Notes: a model not told the origin generated them from the letters alone. A stretch of 37,463 bases of DNA from S012-113 sp965368405 (GCA_965368405.1 CBDUMS010000025.1:1-37463), one strand, 5' to 3'. Positions 15,572-25,027 are shown, counted from the stretch's first letter. Numbers and translations are program-made.

Positions 15572-16810
15572 TTACTCGTCGTTAATATTCTTTATGGTAT
15601 AACCTAAGCTCGCAAGGTCTTTCCAAAAGCTTGGGTACGACTTATTCACTACAGCGGCATCATCGAAGCGTAGTTCTGTCTTAAGGCCTAATGGAGCAAA
15701 TGCCATCGCCATCCTATGGTCGTCATAAGTATCAATACGAACAGAAGTGTTTTTCCAACTCTCCCACGGTATTGGCTTTACGAACCATTCCTCTCCAGAT
15801 TCGATAAAATCACCGCCGAATTTTGTTAACTCGGTCTTTAACGCACTGACCCGATCGGTTTCCTTAATTTTAAGAGTTTGCAGCCCTGAAAAAGTACAAG
15901 AATGGCCCATTGCAGCACATAAAACGGCAAATGTTTGCGCTAGGTCCGGACAAGCGACAAAATCGATAGAAGTTGGTAGTTCAATTTGCTTTTTAGTCAA
16001 GACCGCCCGATCTCCTATAAAATTTGTTGCTACGCCAAAGCTTTCCATAAGCTCTTTCAGAATGCTATCGCCCTGAAAAGAATGTTCTCGCAGTCCTGAT
16101 ATGCTTAGCGTTTTAAGCGATGAAAGGGCAAAGATCGCATACCAGTAACTAGCACCAGACCAATCGGCTTCGACGGTGAAGGGTGCATACGAATAGTTTT
16201 GTTTGGGCACAGTATACTGCTGTCCAGAAACCTTAACATTAACTCCGAAATGATTCATTATTTCAAGCGTAAGCTCAATATAAGGTTTGCTTACAACCTC
16301 ACCGTCTAACTGCAGGGTCAATCCTTTCGGAAGTTGTGGTGCGATCATCAGGAGCGCAGAAATATACTGAGAACTGATATTCCCCGGGACGACTAAAGTT
16401 TTTTTCTGCTGCTCTCTTAAGCCATTAATCTTAAGAGGGGGATAGCCGGATTCCTCTAAATATTCTATGGTTACGCCAAGCTCCCGAAGCGCTTCAACCA
16501 ATATTTTAATAGGGCGCTTTTTCATTCTTGGTGCTCCAGTAATCACGGTTTCTTTTTGAAGCGTTGCCAGATAAGCAGTCATAAAGCGCATTACAGTTCC
16601 AGCATCCTGTGCATCGTATACGTTATGTTCTGAGCCTAAAAGGTTCTGCATAATATCGGTATCTCTTGCAATGGCAAGATTTGATAGTGGTCCTGGATCA
16701 TTACATAAGGCGTTTATTAGCAACGCACGATTACTCTCAGATTTCGACCCAGGCAAAGGAATAGTTATTCCTTCATTTAAGTTATTTGCAATTGCGCTAA
16801 TCCTACTCAT
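15572..16810 (-). CDS. aroA: 3-phosphoshikimate 1-carboxyvinyltransferase (EPSP synthase)
   Basis: Sixth step of the shikimate pathway: joins shikimate 3-phosphate and phosphoenolpyruvate into EPSP; cytosolic. The 412-residue protein has the two-domain inside-out barrel motifs: PLPGSKSESNRAL at 19-30 with Lys23, Ser24 and Arg28, DAGTVMRFMTAYLA in place of the usual NAGT, RPIKILVEALRELG, the SSQYISALLM segment, and late KETDRVSAL and YDDHRMAMAFAP for PEP and phosphate binding. The PEP-contact Asp is in DWSGASYW. Length is slightly under the typical 425-440. It is on the same strand as aroB but separated by an opposing small gene, so the two are not a simple operon. 202 bp separate it from the propeller gene. 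Confidence 0.96.
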   Translation of the reverse strand: MSRISAIANNLNEGITIPLPGSKSESNRALLINALCNDPGPLSNLAIARDTDIMQNLLGSEHNVYDAQDAGTVMRFMTAYLATLQKETVITGAPRMKKRPIKILVEALRELGVTIEYLEESGYPPLKINGLREQQKKTLVVPGNISSQYISALLMIAPQLPKGLTLQLDGEVVSKPYIELTLEIMNHFGVNVKVSGQQYTVPKQNYSYAPFTVEADWSGASYWYAIFALSSLKTLSISGLREHSFQGDSILKELMESFGVATNFIGDRAVLTKKQIELPTSIDFVACPDLAQTFAVLCAAMGHSCTFSGLQTLKIKETDRVSALKTELTKFGGDFIESGEEWFVKPIPWESWKNTSVRIDTYDDHRMAMAFAPLGLKTELRFDDAAVVNKSYPSFWKDLASLGYTIKNINDE

Positions 16811-16934
16811 TAAATTCTTTGTGTGATAAAAAAATCATAGAATGTTCTAATCTTTTAAGGCCCAAATACGTTTAATAATAAAAGTAGAAATATTTGGCAC
16901 TGTATATGCTCGATAATTAGAAAAAAGAACAAAA

Positions 16935-17135
16935 ATGGAATCATTTGGTAAAAAATTGACTCTCGTTCTGGGTGTTGCTGCTGGGGCTGCTATTGCAGTT
17001 TTTGCTGCAAGCAAATCAGGAAGGAAAGAAATCAAACGTATTAGTTCGAAAACAGTTGACCTCAAGGACAATTTGCTAGACAGCATAAACGGTGATTTGA
17101 TTCGGATGAAGAAAGCCGCAAAGGAGCTTACTTAA
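16935..17135 (+). CDS. Small YtxH-like membrane-associated protein
   Basis: A 66-residue protein with an N-terminal Gly/Ala-rich membrane segment (LTLVLGVAAGAAIAVFAA, residues about 9-26) followed by SKSGRKEIKRI and an amphipathic, charged helix. This layout, with a short GR-K motif after the membrane helix, is that of the YtxH domain, linked to general stress in Firmicutes and widespread but uncharacterised in Bacteroidota. It is encoded on the opposite strand to its two neighbours aroA and aroB, and its last 8 bp overlap the end of aroB tail to tail. A purine-rich stretch (AGAAAAAAGAAC) stands before the ATG. A minus-strand frame over the same bases is less convincing. Confidence 0.75.
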   Translation: MESFGKKLTLVLGVAAGAAIAVFAASKSGRKEIKRISSKTVDLKDNLLDSINGDLIRMKKAAKELT

Positions 17136-18183
17136 TTGTGCGCTGCATGTAATAGTTAAGGGCTTCTTGTATTTCATCTTCAGTAATTACACTATCAATA
17201 GTGGGGTTGCCGATTGCCTTAATGAGGACGGCATTAATACGACCGTCTTTATTTTTTTTATCGTGACTGGCTAGTTTAACAATTTCAGCTACATCCTTAT
17301 CTTTTATTTTTTGAGCAGGGAAGGTGCGGAGGAGGTAGTTAATGATATTCTCGCCTGTAGATTCTTTTAAATCACAGTTTTTTATAGATAAATAAACTTC
17401 TGCGATCATTCCAATCGCGATAGCTTCGCCATGTTTCAGCGCATGATCGGTACCCATATAGTAACTTTCTACAGCGTGACCGATTGTGTGGCCGAAGTTT
17501 AAAATTTTTCTTAGGCCTTTTTCATGTGGATCTTCTTCAACAACGGCTTTTTTAATTCTAACAGAGTTGGGTATCCAATATTGCCAATCTAACTTCTTTA
17601 TCTCAGTCTGTTTTAACCGCTCATATCCAGCATTATCTCGAATAAGGCAATGCTTCACCATTTCTGCAAAACCTGAGGTTACCTCATCTTCTGGTAAGGT
17701 TTTAAAGAAGATAGGATCAAGAAAAACAATATCAGGCTCCGAGAATAAGCCGATATGATTTTTGAAAACACCAAAATCAATCCCCAGCTTACCACCAACA
17801 CTCGCATCTACCTGAGAAAGCACAGTGGTTGGTATATTCCAAAACCGGATACCTCTTTTGTAGGTTCTGGCACAAAATCCTCCCATATCGCAAATAACAC
17901 CACCCCCAAGATTAATCATTAGCGCGTGACGGTCGGCTTGCTTATCGGTAAGAGACTGCCAGATATGCGAACAGGTATCTAAAGTTTTATTTTCTTCTCC
18001 CGAGTGTATCGATATTTCGATATATTGATTGGGCAAAGCTTCATCTATTAAGGCCAGGCAGTATCGATGTGTATTTTCATCGGTTAGTACAAAAATCTTA
18101 CTGAATTGCTCCTGCTCAAGTGCCTCCCCTAATGCTGAAAGTATCTTATTAGTGAACCGTATATTGCTTTGTTCTGTTGCCAT
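17128..18183 (-). CDS. aroB: 3-dehydroquinate synthase
   Basis: Second step of the shikimate pathway: converts DAHP to 3-dehydroquinate with NAD and a divalent metal. The 351-residue length is typical. Motifs include NLGGGVICDMGGFCA (residues 91-105) for NAD binding, PTTVLSQVDASVGGK (118-132), the metal-ligand Glu174 in GFAEMVKH, the His-rich NFGHTIGHAVES (229-240), and HALKHGEAIAIGM with another ligand His. It lies on the same strand as aroA, but a 318-bp stretch with the YtxH-like gene on the opposite strand separates them. It is divergent from the proline dehydrogenase gene across 139 bp. Confidence 0.97.
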   Translation of the reverse strand: MATEQSNIRFTNKILSALGEALEQEQFSKIFVLTDENTHRYCLALIDEALPNQYIEISIHSGEENKTLDTCSHIWQSLTDKQADRHALMINLGGGVICDMGGFCARTYKRGIRFWNIPTTVLSQVDASVGGKLGIDFGVFKNHIGLFSEPDIVFLDPIFFKTLPEDEVTSGFAEMVKHCLIRDNAGYERLKQTEIKKLDWQYWIPNSVRIKKAVVEEDPHEKGLRKILNFGHTIGHAVESYYMGTDHALKHGEAIAIGMIAEVYLSIKNCDLKESTGENIINYLLRTFPAQKIKDKDVAEIVKLASHDKKNKDGRINAVLIKAIGNPTIDSVITEDEIQEALNYYMQRTIK

Positions 18184-18322
18184 TGGTCACAAAATTGCAA
18201 GTTCAAGATTTAATTACAAGTACTTAGGGATAATTCTTTAAAAGCAATGCCACCACTTGGCGATTTTAGTCATAGAAAATCAGGCATTTGGTGTATATAT
18301 TTGTATCAGAAATCTCCAAGTA

Positions 18323-19507
18323 ATGAACAAAATTAGTGTAGAATCTTTTGATAATACCGCATTAGCATTTGCAGCAAAATCTGATTGGCAACTGAAAAAG
18401 GCGTACTATCTATTTAGAATTGTAAATAATAATACAATCGCCAATATTGCTACCTTTTCGGCAAACCTGAGCCTAAAGTTGCATCTGCCTATTAAAGGAA
18501 TTATTAAGAAGACTGTCTTTGAACATTTTTGTGGAGGTGAGACCATTGAAGAATGCCATGAAACATCGGAAAAAATGGCCGGGTTCAATGTTTTGTCAAT
18601 TCTGGACTACTCGGTAGAGGGTAAAGACACCGAAGAGGCATTCGACGATGCTGTTGCTGAAACGCTAAGAACTATTAAGAACGCGGCCGGTAATGGCAAT
18701 GTGCCATACTGTGTATTTAAGCCAACAGGCATTGGCAGTGCCGAGCTCATGGAAAAAATACAGCTAAAAAAGGCGCTAACAAGTGAAGAAGAGGCTGCAT
18801 TTGGTCGAGTAAAAGAACGATACAGAACTTTATCGAAAGCAGCATTTGATAGCGGCATACGCTTGTTGATTGATGCGGAGCACTCCTGGTATCAAAACAC
18901 AATCGACGATATTCTTTATGAGCTGATGGAAGAATTCAATAAGGAAAGGGCGATAGTTTTTAACACCTATCAAATGTACCGCTGGGAGAGCCTTGGTAAC
19001 ATTAAAAAAGCCCATGAATTAGCGAAAGAAAAAGGATTTATACTGGGAGCAAAACTTGTGCGAGGGGCCTATATGGAGGTCGAGCGTGAGCGTGCCATGG
19101 AACATGGTTACAGCGACCCAATCTGCAAAGACAAAGAGGCTACGGACGAAAGTTATAACGGTGGCTTGAAGTATATTGTGGAAAATATTAATGAGATAGA
19201 ACTGTTTAGCGGCACCCATAATGAGTACTCGAATTATTACCTAACCAAATTGATGGATGACGCTGGTTTAGGCAGAAACGACAAACGGATTTATCATGTT
19301 CAGTTATTCGGTATGAGTGATAATATATCCTATGTTCTTGCCGATGGCGGGTATAATGTTGCAAAATATCTCCCTTACGGACCCGTGAAGTACGTAATGC
19401 CCTACCTAATTCGTAGGGCACAGGAAAATACTTCTGTAGGAGGACAATCAAGTCGTGAGCTTTCTATGCTCAAAAAAGAAATGCGCCGTAGGAAGCAGAA
19501 CAAGTAG
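18323..19507 (+). CDS. Monofunctional proline dehydrogenase
   Basis: FAD-dependent oxidation of proline to pyrroline-5-carboxylate, feeding electrons to the respiratory chain; membrane-associated in related systems. The 394-residue protein has the PRODH barrel but no P5C dehydrogenase domain, so it is not a full PutA. Motifs are LLIDAEHSWYQ near residue 185, FILGAKLVRGAYMEVERERA, GTHNEYS, HVQLFGMSDNIS, and the C-terminal YLPYGPVKYVMPYLIRRAQE that contacts proline and FAD. I chose ATG 18323 (MNKISVESFDNT) because upstream residues in the same frame look like promoter DNA and have no family match. The next gene, lysS, has its own promoter box in the 72-bp spacer. Confidence 0.94.
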   Translation: MNKISVESFDNTALAFAAKSDWQLKKAYYLFRIVNNNTIANIATFSANLSLKLHLPIKGIIKKTVFEHFCGGETIEECHETSEKMAGFNVLSILDYSVEGKDTEEAFDDAVAETLRTIKNAAGNGNVPYCVFKPTGIGSAELMEKIQLKKALTSEEEAAFGRVKERYRTLSKAAFDSGIRLLIDAEHSWYQNTIDDILYELMEEFNKERAIVFNTYQMYRWESLGNIKKAHELAKEKGFILGAKLVRGAYMEVERERAMEHGYSDPICKDKEATDESYNGGLKYIVENINEIELFSGTHNEYSNYYLTKLMDDAGLGRNDKRIYHVQLFGMSDNISYVLADGGYNVAKYLPYGPVKYVMPYLIRRAQENTSVGGQSSRELSMLKKEMRRRKQNK

Positions 19508-19552
19508 GGCGAAGTAACTCTTTATTTTTCTAGCTATTCGGCCTAACTTCTT

Positions 19553-19560
19553 TAATTTTG
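19553..19560 (+). promoter_or_regulatory. Candidate -7 box of lysS promoter
   Basis: TAATTTTG matches TAnnTTTG exactly and ends 19 nt before the lysS ATG, implying a short leader. No -33 TTG is obvious. Confidence 0.55.
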
Positions 19561-19579
19561 CAGCCAAATTTATTAGCGT

Positions 19580-21313
19580 ATGCATCTTAGTGAACAAGAA
19601 ATCATCAGGCGACAGGCTAAGGATCAGCTTGAGGCTTTAGGAATAAACCCTTACCCTTCGGAATTATATGAGGTAACTCATGAAGCCAATGATATAAAAG
19701 AAACTTTCTCTGAAGATAAAGCTGATGACTTTAAAGAGGTAAGTCTAGCTGGCCGAATCATGAGCAGAAGAATAATGGGTTCTGCTTCCTTTGCAGAGAT
19801 TCAAGATGCTTCCGGAAGAATTCAGGTATATTTTCGCCGTGATGATATTTGCCCTGATGAGGATAAGACCTTATACAATACAGTATTCAAGAAGCTTCTT
19901 GATATTGGCGACATAGTAGGGATTAAAGGTTATGTCTTTATAACTAAAGTAGGTGAGGTGTCAGTGCATGTCACCGATTTTAAAATTCTTACCAAATCGT
20001 TGCGACCGCTTCCTATTGTAAAAGAATCGACAGATGACGCTGGCAATAAAAAGACCCACGATGCTTTTCAGGACCCTGAGTTAAGATATAGACAACGCTA
20101 TGTAGATTTAATTGTAAATCCTGAGGTTCGCAAAACTTTTATCCAGCGTACGCAACTCGTAAACTCAATTAGAGATTATTTGAATAAGCAAGGTTATCTT
20201 GAAGTTGAGACGCCAATACTACAGCCGCTTTATGGTGGCGCAGCAGCTCGTCCTTTTAAAACGCATCATAACACCCTCGATATGACGCTTTATTTGCGTA
20301 TTGCAAATGAACTCTATCTTAAGAGATTGATTGTAGGTGGATATGACGGAGTTTATGAGTTTTCTAAAGATTTTAGGAATGAAGGTATGTCTCGCTTTCA
20401 TAATCCTGAATTTACTCAGGTAGAGCTTTATGTAGCCTACAAGGATTATAATTGGATGATGGAGCTTGTTGAAACCATGATCGAGAATGTTGCCATGGAC
20501 CTACACGGCACCACCAAGGTACAGGTAGGTGAACATGAAATTGATTTTAAAGCGCCTTGGAAACGACTCACCATGTTTGAGGCAATAGAGGAGTATACTG
20601 GGATCGATATTTCTGAAATGAATGAAGAGCAACTTCGTGCCACTGCTAAGAAGCTAGAGGTGCCAGTTGATCCTTCGATGGGGAAAGGAAAAATTATTGA
20701 TGAGATTTTTGGTGAAAAATGCGAAGGAAAGCTAATCCAACCCACATATATAACCGACTACCCGGTGGAAATGTCGCCGCTCGCTAAAAAGCATCGTACA
20801 AAAGAAGGCCTTGTTGAACGATTTGAAGCAATAGCCAATGGCAAAGAAATCTGCAATGCCTTTTCAGAACTAAACGACCCTATAGATCAGCGTAAACGGT
20901 TCGAAGAGCAGTTGGAGTTGGGTAAGCGTGGAGACGATGAGGCAATGACCTTAGATGAAGACTTTTTACGTGCCATTGAGTACGGTATGCCACCTACTGC
21001 AGGGCTGGGAATAGGAATAGATCGACTCGCTATGATGATGACGAATGCTCCCTCCATTCAAGACGTTTTATTTTTCCCGCAGATGAAACCTGAGGTTAAA
21101 GCGAAAGAAGACTCTCCTGCAGATTTTGTTGCTCAAGGTGTCCGCGAGGAACTGGTTCCTATTCTGTCTAAGTTAGGCTATTCGGCAGTTTCGCAATTAG
21201 CAGAGGTTAACGCGAACAAGTTGTTTAATGATGTTTGCGGCATGCGTAAAAAGCTTAAGCTCGAAATTAGTAATCCAACCTTGGAGGAAGTAAAATCCTG
21301 GCAAGGTAACTAG
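19580..21313 (+). CDS. lysS: Lysyl-tRNA synthetase, class II
   Basis: Charges tRNA-Lys. The 577 residues comprise an N-terminal OB-fold anticodon-binding domain (about 55-160: VSLAGRIMSRRIMG, ASGRIQVYFRRDD) and a class II catalytic core. Motif 2 is FRNEGMSRFHNPEFTQVE and motif 3 is GLGIGIDRLAMMMT near residues 475-490. The protein continues some 70 residues past motif 3, longer than the roughly 500-residue E. coli enzyme; the extra segment (EDSPADFVAQGV ... LAEVNANKLFNDV) looks like a small helical domain, and Bacteroidota LysS are generally of this length. It ends tail to tail with lptD with only 1 bp between stop codons. Confidence 0.97.
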   Translation: MHLSEQEIIRRQAKDQLEALGINPYPSELYEVTHEANDIKETFSEDKADDFKEVSLAGRIMSRRIMGSASFAEIQDASGRIQVYFRRDDICPDEDKTLYNTVFKKLLDIGDIVGIKGYVFITKVGEVSVHVTDFKILTKSLRPLPIVKESTDDAGNKKTHDAFQDPELRYRQRYVDLIVNPEVRKTFIQRTQLVNSIRDYLNKQGYLEVETPILQPLYGGAAARPFKTHHNTLDMTLYLRIANELYLKRLIVGGYDGVYEFSKDFRNEGMSRFHNPEFTQVELYVAYKDYNWMMELVETMIENVAMDLHGTTKVQVGEHEIDFKAPWKRLTMFEAIEEYTGIDISEMNEEQLRATAKKLEVPVDPSMGKGKIIDEIFGEKCEGKLIQPTYITDYPVEMSPLAKKHRTKEGLVERFEAIANGKEICNAFSELNDPIDQRKRFEEQLELGKRGDDEAMTLDEDFLRAIEYGMPPTAGLGIGIDRLAMMMTNAPSIQDVLFFPQMKPEVKAKEDSPADFVAQGVREELVPILSKLGYSAVSQLAEVNANKLFNDVCGMRKKLKLEISNPTLEEVKSWQGN

Positions 21314-21314
21314 C

Positions 21315-24149
21315 CTACTGGAAACTAAAACTCTCTGTAGCGTTTCGTTTTCTGCTAAGCTTTAGATCTTGTAACATCGACGACTTGGCTTTAATCGTGA
21401 AGTTATAAGATTGAAAGCGGCCAAAGGGCACCCAGTCGAGGCGCATATCCCAACAATGCAAATCACGGGTAATACCAAGCCGCGTTTGGTTGAACTGGTC
21501 ATTTTCGAAATCGTAGCCAGAACTAAAGGTTACCTTCCATTTTTCTGTAAGACTGAGATCGCCATTAAATTGTAGCGACTGGGTCACCTTTCCTTCTCTG
21601 AAGCCAATTTGAGAATAATTGATATTGTATCTGAAATTAATGCTCCAAGGGATATTGAAGTCGACATAGAAATCGGGGTTTGCTATATAATCTTCGTATT
21701 CCTGCTGTTCTTTTAATGAATTGAAGGGTTCCCCTTCTCCCGGTATTTGTCCGTCACCAAAAGATCGATTGTCGGTATTGGAGTCGCTACTTGTGGAACT
21801 GTTTTTCTTTGCTTTAAAACCAGTGCTTAAAGAAATATTAAAACTTGAAAACTGTCCGAGGCCTTGACCATTATTAAAAGCAAACTGATTTAACCTACGC
21901 TGATAAACTTGTTGTGTGCCACTCTCGCTGAAGGTAAGGCTATCTAAAACATAAAGATAGGGGTCGATGGTGCCTCGGAAATTAAGATTAAGGCCAGTTG
22001 TGGTTGCTCCCTTGCCAAGATCCTTATTGCTGAGGAGGTTGGTGGCCGCACTAATGGAAATATTCGATAGTTTAAAAGAGTCTGCAGCCATATTATAGCT
22101 CGTGTTAAGTCCGAAATTTCGAAGTAAAATGATCTTTTCTGCTTTTCCTGTAGTGTCTTTTTTATTTCTATATTTCATTTCCAAAGTATTACTTAGGCTG
22201 AAATTAATGGCGCTACTTTCGCCTGTGGCAGATTGGCCATAGACAAATCCGGCGTAGCGGGAAAATGTTCGTGTGTTGCCAATACTATCAGTTTGCACCT
22301 CTTGGAAATAGTCGTATTTGGGTGCTCCAAAGTCTGGCCGGTAACTATAGGAAATAGAAGGGATCATTTGATGGCGAATAGCCTGTACTCCGTTTTCCCT
22401 ATTAAAGAAGACCGTGCCATATACTCGGGTATTAAGGCTAATCGCAGTAGTGTAATTCCGAACTGCCGTAAATCCTGCAATAGTATCTGTTACAACGGCT
22501 TGCTGCGCTTCATCATAATTATAATCCAGCTTTTTAAAATACCATAATTCAGAATAATTAAAACTAGGGTTGATTTTAAAATGTTTTAATACACTCAGGG
22601 TTGTTGATAGGGGGATGGTGTGTCTAACGCCATTCGATCCTTGCTTAATCAGTAAAGGTATTGTTTCCGAGGTTAGATCAACTATGCTATCGCCAGACTC
22701 AGTAAGTATTCTATTCGTGATCTTATTTGACGCATTCAATGTATATCGTAATACAATTTTTTCATACCAGGCTCGCCCCGAACTTGCCTTTCCTTTAAAA
22801 GGGTAGATGTTCTGTACATTCAGGTTAAAATCTGGTAAGGAAATATTAGCCAGCTTGGTACTTAAATTCTGGTTAAAGCGGCCGCTAATCCCAATGCTAA
22901 TTGGGGTCCCCGAAAACGATTTCGAATAGCTAACGCTCGAGCTTAAGTTGGTTTTAATTTGATCTTGCTGCTCCTGAAGCTGGTTATTGGTATTATAGGT
23001 CGATGAGGCAATATCAACACTAGCACTAAACCTGCCTGTTCCGCGCGACGTAGGAGTGTGAGACCATGAAAAGCGAAAATCGTTCGATTCGGACACTTCG
23101 AGTGAGTTTTGATCTTCGATTTTGAGCTTGGTGTAATTGAAAAGCAAATTTCCACGATAGGCATACCGTTTATTATATGTGCTGCCAGCTCGAACACCCC
23201 AGCCACCTCTCGTATAAATGTCTCCCGTCAGTTCTAAATTTACGTAATCATTAATAGCAAAGTAGTACCCCCCTTGTCGTAGATAGAAGCCTCGTCTATT
23301 CTCCTCTCCAAAGGTGGGGAAAATAACGCCTGAATTTCGATGTTGTTGATCTGGGAAAATGCCAAATGCGAAGCCCAGTGGCAGCGGTACGTCATTAAGG
23401 ATCATATTAAAGGGGCCACTTATCATTTCTTTTCCTGGAATCACCTTCACTTTTCTTGCTTTGATACTATAGTGTGGATGGGCCAGATTACATGTTGTGT
23501 ATAAGGTACTCTCATTAAAGAGCTCGCCCTGAGCATTCTTAAAAACCCTATCGGAATGAATAAAACCGTCACCTTGTGTGGTGACAAGTCCTGATATGGA
23601 TGCTTTCTCGGTTTTAAAATTGTACATAATTTCGTCAGTCTCATAGGTCTCGCTACCATTTTTAAAGATGGGTGTTCCAATTTTTTTACCTGTCGAATCA
23701 ACCTTTCCTTCCGCCATCATGGCATTATCATTCCAGTTTACCGTAACCTCTTGGGCAGATAACTGGATTGGTTTATAGTCGATATTCGCATTGCCATACA
23801 TAATAACATCGCGCGTTATCATGTTTAGGGTTATAGAATCTTGGGATTTGTAGTGTACTGTGGTCTTGATATCACCAACCTTTGGCGGGATCGTATCTGC
23901 AGCGATTGTATCATTATTAATTACTGATAAGATACTATCTAACTCACTATTTGTAAATGTTTGATTAGGCTTTAAAGACCTTGGGACATTCCTCAAACTA
24001 TCGATACTTGGTATGGTATCTTGCTGTTCAAGGCTATTATTGGTATTTAACGAATCTATTTCAGTACCTTGTGCTTTGGCCTGATAATTGTAAAATACTG
24101 TTAACAGCAGAGAAATGGCTATAATCTTGCGATACAGGATACTATTCAA
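21315..24149 (-). CDS. lptD: LPS-assembly outer-membrane protein LptD (OstA-type)
   Basis: Outer-membrane translocon that inserts lipopolysaccharide into the outer leaflet. The protein is about 944 residues from the proposed start. It has a signal peptide (YRKIIAISLLLTVFYNYQ, likely cut after AKA) and a Ser/Thr/Asp-rich linker. An OstA/LptA-like jellyroll follows (MYGNANIDYKPIQLSAQEV, then the NESTLYTTCNLAHPHYSI region with one conserved Cys). The rest is a long barrel of alternating strands ending near WVPFGRFQSYNF. The Bacteroidota form is longer than the E. coli one. I favour TTG 24149 as start because it places a normal signal peptide directly at the N terminus; an in-frame start as far upstream as 24254 would cross the divergent amidase gene. 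Confidence 0.86.
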   Translation of the reverse strand: MNSILYRKIIAISLLLTVFYNYQAKAQGTEIDSLNTNNSLEQQDTIPSIDSLRNVPRSLKPNQTFTNSELDSILSVINNDTIAADTIPPKVGDIKTTVHYKSQDSITLNMITRDVIMYGNANIDYKPIQLSAQEVTVNWNDNAMMAEGKVDSTGKKIGTPIFKNGSETYETDEIMYNFKTEKASISGLVTTQGDGFIHSDRVFKNAQGELFNESTLYTTCNLAHPHYSIKARKVKVIPGKEMISGPFNMILNDVPLPLGFAFGIFPDQQHRNSGVIFPTFGEENRRGFYLRQGGYYFAINDYVNLELTGDIYTRGGWGVRAGSTYNKRYAYRGNLLFNYTKLKIEDQNSLEVSESNDFRFSWSHTPTSRGTGRFSASVDIASSTYNTNNQLQEQQDQIKTNLSSSVSYSKSFSGTPISIGISGRFNQNLSTKLANISLPDFNLNVQNIYPFKGKASSGRAWYEKIVLRYTLNASNKITNRILTESGDSIVDLTSETIPLLIKQGSNGVRHTIPLSTTLSVLKHFKINPSFNYSELWYFKKLDYNYDEAQQAVVTDTIAGFTAVRNYTTAISLNTRVYGTVFFNRENGVQAIRHQMIPSISYSYRPDFGAPKYDYFQEVQTDSIGNTRTFSRYAGFVYGQSATGESSAINFSLSNTLEMKYRNKKDTTGKAEKIILLRNFGLNTSYNMAADSFKLSNISISAATNLLSNKDLGKGATTTGLNLNFRGTIDPYLYVLDSLTFSESGTQQVYQRRLNQFAFNNGQGLGQFSSFNISLSTGFKAKKNSSTSSDSNTDNRSFGDGQIPGEGEPFNSLKEQQEYEDYIANPDFYVDFNIPWSINFRYNINYSQIGFREGKVTQSLQFNGDLSLTEKWKVTFSSGYDFENDQFNQTRLGITRDLHCWDMRLDWVPFGRFQSYNFTIKAKSSMLQDLKLSRKRNATESFSFQ

Positions 24150-24185
24150 TTTATAGCAGTTGATCTTTAAATTATCGAAAAAATT

Positions 24186-24197
24186 TACAAATTTGTA
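24186..24197. promoter_or_regulatory. Perfect 12-bp palindrome between lptD and the amidase gene
   Basis: TACAAATTTGTA is a perfect palindrome. It directly abuts the lptD -7 box at 24198-24205, so the expected lptD transcription start falls inside it. It could be an operator, or just A/T-rich chance. Confidence 0.35.
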
Positions 24198-24205
24198 CAA
24201 AGGTA
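24198..24205 (-). promoter_or_regulatory. Candidate -7 box of lptD promoter
   Basis: On the minus strand TACCTTTG matches TAnnTTTG exactly. It would give a leader of about 40 nt to TTG 24149, which supports that start over longer ones. For the opposite gene a weaker box, TACCCTTG (24212-24219, one mismatch), lies 12 nt before ATG 24232. Confidence 0.5.
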
Positions 24206-24231
24206 TTTCAATACCCTTGAATGTGAGCTTT

Positions 24232-25017
24232 ATGAACAGAATTATTAGCATCATTGGCCTTACAGCAATAATCTTGCTAAGTTCATTCCATACCCTTGAT
24301 GTACGGTCTTATCAGGTAAAAAAAGTTGTAATCGATGCAGGTCATGGTGGACATGATCCTGGAACCCATGGCGTAATTTCGAAAGAGAAGGATATAGCTC
24401 TAAAAATCGCGCTGAAGCTAGGAGGGTATATATCAGAAAAAATTCCAGACGTTGATGTTATCTATACCAGAGATGATGACACCTTTGTAGAGCTTCATGG
24501 CAGAGCATACTTGGCAAATAAGAATGGAGCCGACCTTTTCATTTCTATCCATTGTAATGCCTTTCCGCCTAATCCCGATGTAACGGGAACTGAAACTTAT
24601 GTAATGGGCTTGAGTAAAGCTGGCCGGAATCTGGAAGTAGCTAAAAAGGAGAATTCCGTAATTTACCTTGAAGAAGATTATGAACAACAGTACCAAGGGT
24701 TTGATCCAAATTCGCCGGAGTCCCTGATATTATTGTCTCTGGAACAGACCGCTTTTCAAGAAAATAGTCTTTTAATGGCTGCTAATATTGAAAGCCAGTT
24801 CAAGCACCGTGTAGGCCGCCGCAGCAGAGGGGTTAAAATGGCGCCTTTTTGGGTTCTTTGGGATACCTCCATGCCTAGTGTTCTTGTAGAGACCGGTTAC
24901 CTATCAAATACCAAAGAAGAACGAGATTTAAACGATCCTTTGTTGCAGGACTACTTAGCTTCAGCTATTTTTAGGGCCTTCAGAGATTACAAAGAAGAAA
25001 TCGATAAACGTAACTAA
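24232..25017 (+). CDS. N-acetylmuramoyl-L-alanine amidase (Amidase_3, AmiC-like)
   Basis: Zinc amidase that cuts the bond between MurNAc and the peptide stem, used in cell separation and wall turnover. The 261-residue protein starts with a hydrophobic export segment (IISIIGLTAIILLSSF). Zinc ligands are His38 in VIDAGHGGHDPG, Glu52 in KEKDIAL, and His107 in LFISIHCNA; the catalytic Glu220 is in SVLVETGYLSN. TRDDDTFVEL fits the family. ATG 24232 is preferred over an in-frame ATG at 24160, whose extra residues lie under the lptD promoter. The MlaD-like gene follows after 10 bp, and lptD is divergent, giving an envelope-building cluster. Confidence 0.93.
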   Translation: MNRIISIIGLTAIILLSSFHTLDVRSYQVKKVVIDAGHGGHDPGTHGVISKEKDIALKIALKLGGYISEKIPDVDVIYTRDDDTFVELHGRAYLANKNGADLFISIHCNAFPPNPDVTGTETYVMGLSKAGRNLEVAKKENSVIYLEEDYEQQYQGFDPNSPESLILLSLEQTAFQENSLLMAANIESQFKHRVGRRSRGVKMAPFWVLWDTSMPSVLVETGYLSNTKEERDLNDPLLQDYLASAIFRAFRDYKEEIDKRN

Positions 25018-25027
25018 ACCACATAGG

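Noticed and set aside
16847..17086. Minus-strand frame opposite the YtxH-like gene
   Set aside because: The plus-strand frame has a membrane segment and motif of a known small family; the minus frame has no recognisable features and runs into the aroA upstream spacer.
18184..18322. Promoter candidates for aroB and the proline dehydrogenase gene
   Set aside because: A TTG-N19-CAATTTTG pair on the minus strand would start transcription almost at the aroB ATG, and no exact box is present for the plus gene; not strong enough to list.
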